NCBI GenBank assembly: GCA_016208345.1
Contig: JACQYG010000260.1
Location: 1 to 5,085 of the forward strand
Direction of reading: 5' to 3'
Source of the DNA: Chloroflexota bacterium
Lineage (GTDB): Bacteria > Chloroflexota > DTOL01 > JACQYG01
Length of the DNA stretch: 5,085 nt
Part shown: piece after piece, positions 1 to 5,085 of the stretch
Position numbering within the stretch: position 1 is the first letter of the stretch
How the letters are laid out: each line of letters opens with the position of its first letter
Notes under the pieces: generated by a model
Seen by the model: only the letters and a program-made list of their open reading frames with translations
What the model was told of the DNA's origin: nothing
Databases searched by the model: none
Made by a program: the position numbers and the translations under genes

Positions 1-17
1 CCCTTTCGACTTAAAGG

Positions 18-1550
18 ATGGGCCGAATCGACCAAGACAAGCGCGAGGTTGGGGCACTATTCACCTCAATACTGGTGATCGCCGTCTGTGGGCTCTTGTA
101 CGAGCTCCTGGTCGGCAGTATATCCACCTACCTTTTGGGCAACAGCATCTACCAGTTCTCCATCACCATCGGCCTGTTCATGACGGCCATGGGACTGGGC
201 TCATACCTGTCCAAAAGGCTCCGGGGTGACCTCCTGACTCAATTCATGGTCGTGGAGATCGCCATCGGTCTGGTGGGCGGCACCTCCGCCGCCGCGCTCT
301 TCGCCATCTTCTCCACCCTCAAAGAAGTCTACAAGCTGGTGATGGTCATAATCATCGTCACTGTGGGCACCCTCATCGGGCTGGAGATCCCCCTGGTGGC
401 GCGCATCGCCAAGCGCTATGGTACCCTCAGGGACACCCTGGCCAACGTGCTCTCCTTCGATTATCTAGGGGCCCTGGTGGCCTCGGTGGCTTTCCCGTTG
501 ATCCTGTTGCCGAACTTCGGCTTGCTGAAGACTGCCTTCTTGACCGGCCTGTTCAATCTGGCCGTGGTGGCCCTAAATCTACAGGTCTTCTGGAGGACAT
601 TGCGGACCCGTTGGCCTCTGGCTCTGGCCACGGCATCCTCGGCGGGGCTGCTCCTGGCCGGCTTCTTCTACTCCCTCCAGCTCACCTCCCTCTTCGAGCA
701 TCGCCTCTACCAGGACGAGATCCTGTACACCCAGCAGACGCCGTATCAGCGCATCGTCATCACTAAATGGAAGGACGACCTCCGGCTTTTTCTGGACGGA
801 AACCTGCAGTTCAGCTCCACCGACGAGTATCGGTACCACGAGAGCCTGGTGCACCCGGCCCTCTCCCTGGCCCGCTCCCGAGAGGACATCCTGATTCTGG
901 GCGGCGGAGACGGGCTCATCGCCCGGGAGATGCTCAAGTATCCCGACGTCCGAAACGTCACCCTGGTGGACATCGACCGGGAGATGACCTCCCTCGCGGC
1001 CCGGTATCCCCTTTTGGCTGAACTCAACCAGGGGTCCCTCCAGGATCACCGAGTCAGGATCGTCAATCAGGATGCCTACAAGTACCTGGAGGAGACCTCT
1101 GGCCTCTATCAGGCCATCATCATCGACCTGCCGGATCCCAGGAACGAGAACCTGGCCAAGCTGTATTCGCGGGAGTTCTACGGCCTGGCGGCCCGACATC
1201 TGGCCGCCGGCGGCATGCTGGCGACCCAGGCTGCCTCGCCCTACTTCGTGCGGAAGGCCTATTGGTCGGTGGTCCACACCCTTCGGGACGTTGGGCTTTA
1301 TGTTAAGCCCTATCACGTCTACGTGCCCTCCTTCGGAGACTGGGGCTTTGCCCTGGCCTCAAACGTGGAGCCCGACGTCGAAAACGTTCGGATCTCCGTT
1401 CCGGTGCGTTTCCTGTCGTCGAGCGTTTTGAAGGGCATGTTCTCCTTCGACGCGGACATCGCCGAGGTGCCGGTGGCGGTGAACACCTTGAACGAGTCAC
1501 CGCTCCTGTGGTATTATCTGGAAGGTTGGGCCAAATGGCACCCTCGCTAA
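18..1550 (+). CDS. speE: Membrane-anchored spermidine synthase (polyamine aminopropyltransferase)
   Basis: A 510-residue protein that should transfer the aminopropyl group of decarboxylated AdoMet to putrescine, giving spermidine and methylthioadenosine. Residues 1-225 hold about seven hydrophobic helices (roughly 13-32, 46-65, 75-97, 105-128, 146-165, 168-190, 200-221). The rest is the cytosolic aminopropyltransferase domain. Visible family motifs are DEYRYHE (269-275), the nucleotide-binding GGGDG (295-299), VDID (317-320, where soluble SpeE usually has VEID), QDA (351-353), and IIDLPDP (368-374), in which D370 aligns with the catalytic Asp. Soluble SpeE has about 290 residues, so the N-terminal half is an added membrane module, as in other membrane-type SpeE homologs. 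The ATG is the first possible start after an in-frame TAA at 12-14; only AAAGG touches it, so no well-spaced ribosome site is visible. The later in-frame GTG at 75 would cut into helix 1. The partner gene speD lies about 1 kb downstream. The substrate could be another polyamine. Confidence 0.93.
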   Translation: MGRIDQDKREVGALFTSILVIAVCGLLYELLVGSISTYLLGNSIYQFSITIGLFMTAMGLGSYLSKRLRGDLLTQFMVVEIAIGLVGGTSAAALFAIFSTLKEVYKLVMVIIIVTVGTLIGLEIPLVARIAKRYGTLRDTLANVLSFDYLGALVASVAFPLILLPNFGLLKTAFLTGLFNLAVVALNLQVFWRTLRTRWPLALATASSAGLLLAGFFYSLQLTSLFEHRLYQDEILYTQQTPYQRIVITKWKDDLRLFLDGNLQFSSTDEYRYHESLVHPALSLARSREDILILGGGDGLIAREMLKYPDVRNVTLVDIDREMTSLAARYPLLAELNQGSLQDHRVRIVNQDAYKYLEETSGLYQAIIIDLPDPRNENLAKLYSREFYGLAARHLAAGGMLATQAASPYFVRKAYWSVVHTLRDVGLYVKPYHVYVPSFGDWGFALASNVEPDVENVRISVPVRFLSSSVLKGMFSFDADIAEVPVAVNTLNESPLLWYYLEGWAKWHPR

Positions 1551-1581
1551 GCCGGCAGTAGCAACAAAATGTATGTTGGAT

Positions 1582-1603
1582 TCACGACACTTTTGTGTCG
1601 TGA
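1582..1603. repeat. Perfect 9-bp inverted repeat with TTTT loop upstream of hicBA
   Basis: TCACGACAC (1582-1590) and its exact complement GTGTCGTGA (1595-1603) flank TTTT. The repeat lies 31 nt after the speE stop and 43 nt before the hicB start. It could be an operator for the toxin-antitoxin pair or a transcript-end hairpin for speE. No T-tract follows the right arm (ATGTAAGTTTGG comes next), so an intrinsic terminator on the + strand is not well supported. I could not find a convincing -35/-10 pair around it. Confidence 0.7.
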
Positions 1604-1634
1604 GATGTAAGTTTGGCGAAACGGTGGCTTGAAT

Positions 1635-1642
1635 GGAGGCGG
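1635..1642 (+). promoter_or_regulatory. Ribosome binding site of hicB
   Basis: GGAGGCGG ends four bases before the ATG at 1647. It decides the start: a TTG at 1629 in the same frame lies upstream of this site and would add MNGGGT, translated from the Shine-Dalgarno sequence itself. Confidence 0.8.
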
Positions 1643-1646
1643 AACA

Positions 1647-1853
1647 ATGAGACAAGTGATTATTTATTCTGGTGAAGACGGCTATTGGGTGGCTGAATGC
1701 CCCAGCCTGCCTGGTTGCATTAGTCAGGGGAAGACGAAAGAAGAGGCCATCGCCAATATCAAAGAGGCGATTCAGGGATACATCGCCGCCCTTGAAGAAG
1801 ATGGCTTGCCTGTTCCTGAAGAGCACTTTGACACATTGATGGTGGCCGTATGA
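1647..1853 (+). CDS. hicB: HicB-family antitoxin (short, UPF0150 type)
   Basis: A 68-residue protein with the HicB partial RNase H-like fold signature: EDGYWVAECPSLPGCISQGK followed by TKEEAIANIKEAIQGYIAAL. Family members bind and block the HicA RNase. The start is the ATG preceded by GGAGGCGG. The gene overlaps the downstream hicA by ATGA (1850-1853), which implies translational coupling and matched antitoxin-toxin synthesis. Longer HicB proteins carry a C-terminal helix-turn-helix or ribbon-helix-helix domain for autoregulation. This one stops right after the core domain (ending HFDTLMVAV), so it has no evident DNA-binding domain. The antitoxin gene comes first, the reverse of the classical hicA-hicB order but common for this small subtype. 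Base composition is lower in GC than speE and the EF-G gene. Confidence 0.92.
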   Translation: MRQVIIYSGEDGYWVAECPSLPGCISQGKTKEEAIANIKEAIQGYIAALEEDGLPVPEEHFDTLMVAV

Positions 1854-2071
1854 GCAAGTTACCAAGGATTTCAGGGAGGGAGTGCGCCAAAGCACTTGGC
1901 AAGGTTGGATTCTATCTGAAACGGCAGGAGGGGAGTCATATGATTCTACGTCGGGATGACCCCTTCGCTCAGGTAGTTGTTCCTGACCATAAAGAACTGG
2001 ACAGGGGCACTTTACGTGCCATTGTTAGGCAGGCTGGTCTCAGTGTAGACGAGTTTGTAAAGTTGCTGTAA
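1850..2071 (+). CDS. hicA: HicA-family mRNA interferase toxin
   Basis: A 73-residue protein with a dsRBD-like HicA fold. Family members cleave mRNA independently of, or at, the ribosome and are held inactive by HicB. Visible hallmarks are GRECAKALGKVGFYLKRQ (9-26), the catalytic-histidine motif GSHMI with H30, VPDH (44-47), and the C-terminal helix LDRGTLRAIVRQAGLS (50-65). Length is normal for HicA (60-80 residues) and no key residue is missing, so it is probably an active toxin. Its ATG overlaps the hicB stop, and no separate ribosome site is needed if translation is coupled. Its TAA stop is followed in the same frame by an open nucleoside hydrolase fragment, so stop read-through would make a HicA fusion. 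That is probably a by-product of how the module inserted. Confidence 0.92.
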   Translation: MSKLPRISGRECAKALGKVGFYLKRQEGSHMILRRDDPFAQVVVPDHKELDRGTLRAIVRQAGLSVDEFVKLL

Positions 2072-2074
2072 CGT

Positions 2075-2401
2075 CGCCGTTTCGCCTATATCCAGGTTGA
2101 TGTTCAATCAGCCGAATATGTCATCGAACATTCCAATCCAACGCTTGTCCCTCTTTCCGTAACTGTTGAAACCTCGTTAAGAAGAGCATACTTGGAAACC
2201 TTGAGAAAGGCAGGCGCATTAGGAAAATTGATTGCGAGGCAGGCAGAGGCCTTCGCAAACGATTGGGACAATGAAGTGAAGTATGGCAAGACTTGCGGAA
2301 ACCTGCCGAGCGATACCATAAACTTTCAACACGACCCGCTGACTTGCGCAATCGCACTTAGTTGGAACGAAGGAGTAGAGATTAGCGAGGTGCAAGTCCG
2401 G
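2075..2401 (+). pseudogene. Internal fragment of an inosine/uridine-preferring nucleoside hydrolase
   Basis: Reading the frame of 2072 onward gives 125 codons without a stop up to the TGA at 2447-2449. The first ~110 resemble the second half of IunH/RihA-type nucleoside N-ribohydrolases. FAYIQVDVQSAEYV matches the family's FNIxVDPEAA segment. It is followed by PTLVPLSVTVETSLRRAYLE, then ARQAEAFANDWDNE, then DTINFQHDPLTCAIALSW, which carries the family's active-site His (codon 2330-2332) and the metal-binding Asp. The N-terminal half with the Ca2+-binding DTDPGxDD motif is absent, because homology begins where hicA ends. The C-terminal ~60 residues are also missing: similarity fades after GVEISEVQVR and the repeat begins. 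No in-frame ATG or GTG with a good ribosome site serves it; the TTG at 2192 after AAGAAGAG is in the middle of the homology. It is very probably non-functional, yet it has no internal stop or frameshift, so the truncation looks fairly recent. Confidence 0.8.
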
Positions 2402-2439
2402 TCAAGGCTTCGCCGTGAGGCTTCGGCCGGAGGCACTTC

Positions 2440-2456
2440 GTGTCCTTGAGGGACAC
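2440..2456. repeat. Hairpin: 6-bp stem, 5-nt loop
   Basis: GTGTCC (2440-2445) pairs exactly with GGACAC (2451-2456) around TTGAG. A competing fold pairs GGCAC (2432-2436) with GTGTC (2440-2444). No T-tract follows, so it is not a clear terminator. Confidence 0.55.
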
Positions 2457-2488
2457 TCAGTGTACCGAAGGACCTCAGCCCGAAGGCT

Positions 2489-2518
2489 CAGCCGAAGGGC
2501 CAAGCCGCCCTTCGGCTG
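2489..2518. repeat. Perfect 12-bp inverted repeat with 6-nt loop
   Basis: CAGCCGAAGGGC (2489-2500) and GCCCTTCGGCTG (2507-2518) are exact complements around CAAGCC. This is the strongest hairpin in the window. It has no following T-run, so it is more likely a structural repeat, an mRNA-processing or stability hairpin, or a recombination site than an intrinsic terminator. Confidence 0.75.
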
Positions 2519-2545
2519 CCCTTCGCTCCACTCAGGGCGAAAGGC
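2518..2545. repeat. Imperfect 9-bp inverted repeat
   Basis: GCCCTTCGC (2518-2526) faces GCGAAAGGC (2537-2545) around a 10-nt loop (TCCACTCAGG), with one C-A mismatch. It directly abuts the 12-bp hairpin, giving a tandem stem-loop arrangement. Confidence 0.6.
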
Positions 2546-2577
2546 TTCTCAGGGCAGGCTCTTGTAGGCAGTTATCC

Positions 2578-2586
2578 AGGAAGGAG
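2578..2586 (+). promoter_or_regulatory. Ribosome binding site of speD
   Basis: AGGAAGGAG ends five bases before the GTG at 2592. It supports GTG as the initiator over the ATG at 2619, which would delete the conserved LGKHLLADMYG start of the protein. Confidence 0.8.
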
Positions 2587-2591
2587 TCGAA

Positions 2592-2972
2592 GTGCTCGGA
2601 AAACATCTCCTGGCCGATATGTACGGGGTAGATTCAAGGCTCATGACCGATGAAAGGTTCCTGAAGGACCTCTTGGTACGGGCGGCAGTGGTCAGTGGGC
2701 TCCACCTGATAGCCGAGCCCTATTTGATCCGCTTCCCGGCGGACGTTGGTTCGACGCAACGGGCACGCGGCGGTGGGGTCACCGGCTTCGCGCTTCTATC
2801 CGAATCGCACATCTCCTTCCACTCCTATCCTGAACGCAACTTCCTGGCCCTGGACATCTTTACCTGCGGCAAGGCCGACCCGCATCGGGCACTACAGATC
2901 TTCCAGGAGGCCCTCTCACCCCGGGAGATCAGGGTGATCTCGCACAACCGCGGCGCGGCCCTGGCGGGCTAG
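2592..2972 (+). CDS. speD: S-adenosylmethionine decarboxylase proenzyme (prokaryotic class 1B)
   Basis: A 126-residue proenzyme that should self-cleave to a pyruvoyl enzyme and decarboxylate AdoMet, supplying the aminopropyl donor for spermidine synthase. The family N-terminus GKHLLADMYG is present. SESHISFHSYPE (70-81) holds the cleavage site E71/S72, with S72 becoming the pyruvoyl group. H77 and C92 (in DIFTCG) align with the processing His68 and catalytic Cys83 of the Thermotoga maritima enzyme. The residue aligning with its Ser55 is T64 (VTG), a conservative change. Length is typical of small bacterial AdoMetDC, and the end SPREIRVISHNRG looks complete. GTG start with a good ribosome site. 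speE lies upstream, beyond the hicBA and remnant segment. I see no promoter close to the start, so it may depend on distant read-through or a promoter I cannot recognise. Confidence 0.95.
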   Translation: MLGKHLLADMYGVDSRLMTDERFLKDLLVRAAVVSGLHLIAEPYLIRFPADVGSTQRARGGGVTGFALLSESHISFHSYPERNFLALDIFTCGKADPHRALQIFQEALSPREIRVISHNRGAALAG

Positions 2973-2982
2973 GCCCGTTGGA

Positions 2983-3011
2983 TTGCCAGGGGTGCCCTTC
3001 TGTGCTATAAT
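2983..3011 (+). promoter_or_regulatory. Housekeeping-sigma promoter of the EF-G paralog
   Basis: TTGCCA (2983-2988, five of six consensus bases) and a perfect TATAAT (3006-3011) are separated by exactly 17 bp. Transcription should begin near 3018, leaving a leader of about 45 nt to the GTG at 3063. The bases after the -10 box (GCGCCGCGG, 3012-3020) form a GC-only discriminator. The promoter starts 10 bp after the speD stop. Confidence 0.8.
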
Positions 3012-3050
3012 GCGCCGCGGCCGTCCGTCAGTCGTGCGGGCAGTCAATTT

Positions 3051-3057
3051 GAGGAGG
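3051..3057 (+). promoter_or_regulatory. Ribosome binding site of the EF-G paralog
   Basis: GAGGAGG lies five bases before the GTG at 3063. It fixes a GTG start giving MKSYTTERLRNVGLFSHGG, the expected N-terminus just ahead of the P-loop. Confidence 0.85.
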
Positions 3058-3062
3058 TTGGG

Positions 3063-5085
3063 GTGAAATCGTACACCACTGAGCGGTTGCGAAACGTAGG
3101 GCTCTTCTCCCACGGTGGTGCCGGGAAGACTTCACTGGCCGAGGCCATGCTCTTCGCCTCTGGCGCCATCAACCGCCTGGGCAGGGTTGAGGAGGGCACC
3201 ACAGTTTCCGACTACGACCCAGAGGAGACCAAGCGCCATATATCGGTCAATCTCTCTCTCTTGCCTATTGAATGGAAAGCAAACAAGATCAACCTGATCG
3301 ACACGCCTGGCTATGCCGATTTCGTCGGCGAGGTGAAGGAGACCGCGCGGGTTGTGTACGCCGCTATCATCGTCTTCTGCGCAGTGGCCGGGGTCGAAGT
3401 GGGTTCAGAGCTGGTGTGGAAGTACGCCGACGAACGCAAGCTGCCCAGGCTGGCCTTCATCAGCCGGATGGATCGCGAAAACGCCGATTTCCACCGCACG
3501 CTGGAGCAACTTCAGTCCAGATTCGGCAACTCGGTGGTCCCCATCCAGCTTCCCATTGGGTCCCAGGAGAACTTCAAGGGGGTCGTGGACCTGGTGCGCA
3601 TGAAGGCCTATGTGGGCCCCAAGGGAGAAGAGGCACCGGTGCCCGAGGACTTAAAGGCCCAGGCCGAGGCGGCACGAGAGAAGCTGGTGGAGGCGGCGGC
3701 GGAGACCGATGACGAGTTGATCACCAAGTACCTGGAGGGCGAGCAACTGACCGAGGCCGAGATCGTCCGGGGCCTCCGGGCCGGCGTCCTGGCGGCGAAG
3801 GTTGTCCCGGTCCTCTGTGGCACAGCCACCGCTAACAAGGCGGTCCCACCGCTCCTGGAGGCCATAGTCGATTATCTCCCGTCCCCCCTACACGCCCCTC
3901 CGGCCCAAGCCCGAAACCTGGCCACCGGCCGCGACGAGGCGCTGGAACCCAGGTCAACCTTGCCCCTGGCGGCGCTGGTTTTCAAGACCACGGCCGACCC
4001 CTATGTGGGCAAGTTGACCTACTTCAGGGTGTACTCCGGCACCATCCACTCCGATTCCCGGGTATACAATTCAACCCGGAATACCGAGGAGCGCATCGGC
4101 CAGCTTTTCGTGCTACATGGCAAGAGCCAGGAGCCGGTGGTAGAACTGGGTGCCGGCGAGGTGGGAGCGGTGGCCAAATTGGCCGAAACCGCCACTGGCG
4201 ACACCCTTTGCACTAAGGATCACCCGGTGCTTCTCCCAGGTATAGAGTTCCCGGCACCATCCTTTACGGCGGCCATTCAACCGAAGACCAAGGCCGACCT
4301 GGATAAGCTGGGGGCAGCGTTGGCCCGCCTGGCCGAGGAGGACTCTACCATTTCCATCACGCGCCAGGCGGATACCGCCGAAACACTCATCGCCGGGATG
4401 GGGGAATCCCACGTGGAAATCGCCGCGGAGCGCATGCGTCGCAAATTCGGCGTAGACGTAACCCTATCCGTGCCCAAGATCCCGTATAAAGAGACGATCC
4501 TCTCCAAGGTCAATGCGGAGTACAGGCACAAGAAGCAGACTGGCGGCCACGGCCAGTACTGCCACGTGTTTCTGGAACTGGAGCCGCTGCCCAGGGGCAG
4601 CGGGGTGGAGTTCGCGGAGCGTGTGGTAGGCGGTGCAGTGCCCAAGAATTATATCCCGGCGGTGGAGAAGGGCGTTAAGGAGGCCTTTTTGGAAGGCCTA
4701 CTGGCCGGTTATCCGATCACTGACCTGCGGGTCACCCTGTACGACGGGTCCTATCACCCGGTGGACTCATCGGAGATGTCTTTCAAGCTGGCGGCAATCG
4801 GGGCGATCAGAAAGGGGATGAGCGACCCCAACGCCCGGCCCGTGCTCCTGGAGCCCATCGGCAACCTGACGATAACTGTCCCGGAGCAATACATGGGCGA
4901 CGTAATCGGTGACCTGAACTCTAAGCGAGCCCGGGTCTTAGGGATGGAGCCGAAGTCGGGCCTGAGCGTCATCTCCGGCCAGGCGCCGCTGGCGGGGGTA
5001 CAGAGATACGCCACCGACCTGCGCTCCATCACCCAGGGCCGGGGCATCTTTAGTATGGAGTTCGCGCACTACGAGGAGGTCCCGG
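3063..5085 (+). CDS. fusA: Elongation factor G paralog (EF-G-2 type translational GTPase), 3' end outside window
   Basis: An open frame of 674 codons that runs off the window without a stop. EF-G has about 690-700 residues, so only a short tail is missing. All five EF-G domains are recognisable: G domain (1-~275), II (~300-385), III (~398-472), IV (~475-597), V (~598 on). Motifs are P-loop SHGGAGKTS (16-24), G3 DTPGYADF (80-87), G4 SRMD (134-137), G5 CGTA (252-255), and the domain IV loops QTGGHGQYCH (492-501) and DGSYHPVDSS (561-570), whose H565 matches E. coli His583, important for translocation. It departs from canonical EF-G in its P-loop (canonical AHIDAGKTT), in Tyr84 where the catalytic His of DTPGH should be, in switch I (RHIS for RGIT), and in G4 (SRMD for NKxD). 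The first three fit the EF-G-2/FusA2 subfamily, whose role is less certain than the main translocase. It has its own promoter and ribosome site. A canonical fusA presumably exists elsewhere. Confidence 0.9.
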   Translation, partial: MKSYTTERLRNVGLFSHGGAGKTSLAEAMLFASGAINRLGRVEEGTTVSDYDPEETKRHISVNLSLLPIEWKANKINLIDTPGYADFVGEVKETARVVYAAIIVFCAVAGVEVGSELVWKYADERKLPRLAFISRMDRENADFHRTLEQLQSRFGNSVVPIQLPIGSQENFKGVVDLVRMKAYVGPKGEEAPVPEDLKAQAEAAREKLVEAAAETDDELITKYLEGEQLTEAEIVRGLRAGVLAAKVVPVLCGTATANKAVPPLLEAIVDYLPSPLHAPPAQARNLATGRDEALEPRSTLPLAALVFKTTADPYVGKLTYFRVYSGTIHSDSRVYNSTRNTEERIGQLFVLHGKSQEPVVELGAGEVGAVAKLAETATGDTLCTKDHPVLLPGIEFPAPSFTAAIQPKTKADLDKLGAALARLAEEDSTISITRQADTAETLIAGMGESHVEIAAERMRRKFGVDVTLSVPKIPYKETILSKVNAEYRHKKQTGGHGQYCHVFLELEPLPRGSGVEFAERVVGGAVPKNYIPAVEKGVKEAFLEGLLAGYPITDLRVTLYDGSYHPVDSSEMSFKLAAIGAIRKGMSDPNARPVLLEPIGNLTITVPEQYMGDVIGDLNSKRARVLGMEPKSGLSVISGQAPLAGVQRYATDLRSITQGRGIFSMEFAHYEEVP

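Larger units (their letters stand above)
2402..2560. repeat. Hairpin-rich CCGAAGG/CTCAG intergenic repeat cluster
   Basis: This non-coding stretch between the hydrolase remnant and speD is built from short repeated words. CCGAAGG occurs at 2465-2471, 2480-2486 and 2492-2498, with its complement CCTTCGG at 2509-2515. CTCAG occurs five times (2456, 2474, 2487, 2531, 2548). AGGCTTCG occurs at 2405-2412 and 2418-2425. CTCAGGGC occurs at 2531-2538 and 2548-2555. The words assemble into at least three hairpins, listed separately. It resembles dispersed palindromic intergenic elements (REP/MITE-like). I infer that it is a multi-copy genomic repeat, but one window cannot show copy number. I see no transposase, CRISPR periodicity or coding signal in it. 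Confidence 0.65.

Noticed and set aside
1..17. End of an upstream gene (TAA at 12-14)
   Set aside because: Only 17 bases are available. The TAA is useful as an in-frame stop before speE but cannot be assigned to a gene.
579..1316. 245-codon open frame on the - strand inside speE
   Set aside because: The product is a composition-driven shadow of the aminopropyltransferase coding strand, with no recognisable domain, and the + strand frame has clear catalytic motifs throughout.
1582..1603. Rho-independent terminator for speE
   Set aside because: The stem is good, but the right arm is followed by ATGTAAGTTTGG rather than a T-tract, so I list it as an inverted repeat only.
1551..1646. Promoter for hicBA
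   Set aside because: TTGGAT at 1576-1581 has no acceptable -10 box at 16-18 bp, and other hexamer pairs were equally poor.
2192..2449. Independent 85-residue gene starting at TTG
   Set aside because: The nucleoside hydrolase homology extends upstream of the TTG to about 2075, so the TTG is an internal codon of a remnant rather than a natural start.
2402..2560. CRISPR array
   Set aside because: Repeat words are 5-8 nt with irregular spacing and no uniform spacers.
2440..2631. 63-codon open frame on the + strand spanning the repeat and the speD start
   Set aside because: It is made of translated repeat words, lacks a ribosome site, and runs out of frame into the real speD start.
3272..3712. 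146-codon open frame on the + strand within the EF-G gene
   Set aside because: Glycine- and arginine-rich frame shadow. The EF-G frame is continuous here with DTPGY, G4 and G5 motifs in the right order.

Overview
The window reads as bacterial chromosomal DNA with GC-rich core genes. Hand counts give about 68% GC over 3721-3780, against 45-57% over four sampled lines between 1681 and 2280. The gene set is a membrane-anchored spermidine synthase, a small prokaryotic AdoMet decarboxylase, an EF-G paralog of the EF-G-2 type, and a CCGAAGG/CTCAG-rich intergenic repeat. This would fit an uncultured Chloroflexota (Dehalococcoidia-like) genome. That assignment is an impression from family resemblance and is low confidence.

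Layout, all on the + strand: (1) 18-1550, speE-like aminopropyltransferase with about seven N-terminal membrane helices. (2) 1551-1646, short intergenic region with a perfect 9-bp palindrome. (3) 1647-2071, a hicB-hicA toxin-antitoxin pair overlapping by ATGA. (4) about 2075-2401, an internal fragment of an inosine/uridine-type nucleoside hydrolase, missing both ends and starting directly after the hicA stop. (5) about 2402-2560, a hairpin-rich repeat. (6) 2592-2972, speD (AdoMet decarboxylase). (7) 2983-3011, a near-consensus promoter. (8) 3063 to the window end, a GTG-initiated EF-G paralog whose last residues lie outside the window.

speE and speD are the two enzymes that turn putrescine plus AdoMet into spermidine: SpeD makes decarboxylated AdoMet and SpeE transfers its aminopropyl group. 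Here they are separated by about 1 kb of more AT-rich accessory DNA (toxin-antitoxin module, gene remnant, repeat). This suggests that an ancestral speE-speD cluster was interrupted, or that the spacer is an insertion hot spot. The EF-G paralog has its own promoter with a GC-rich discriminator, so it is probably transcribed independently of speD.

I found no clearly new system. The most unusual points are the changed nucleotide-binding motifs of the EF-G paralog (SRMD in place of NKxD, DTPGY in place of DTPGH), the precise abutment of hicA with the nucleoside hydrolase remnant in the same frame, and the palindrome upstream of a HicB that is too short to carry its own DNA-binding domain.
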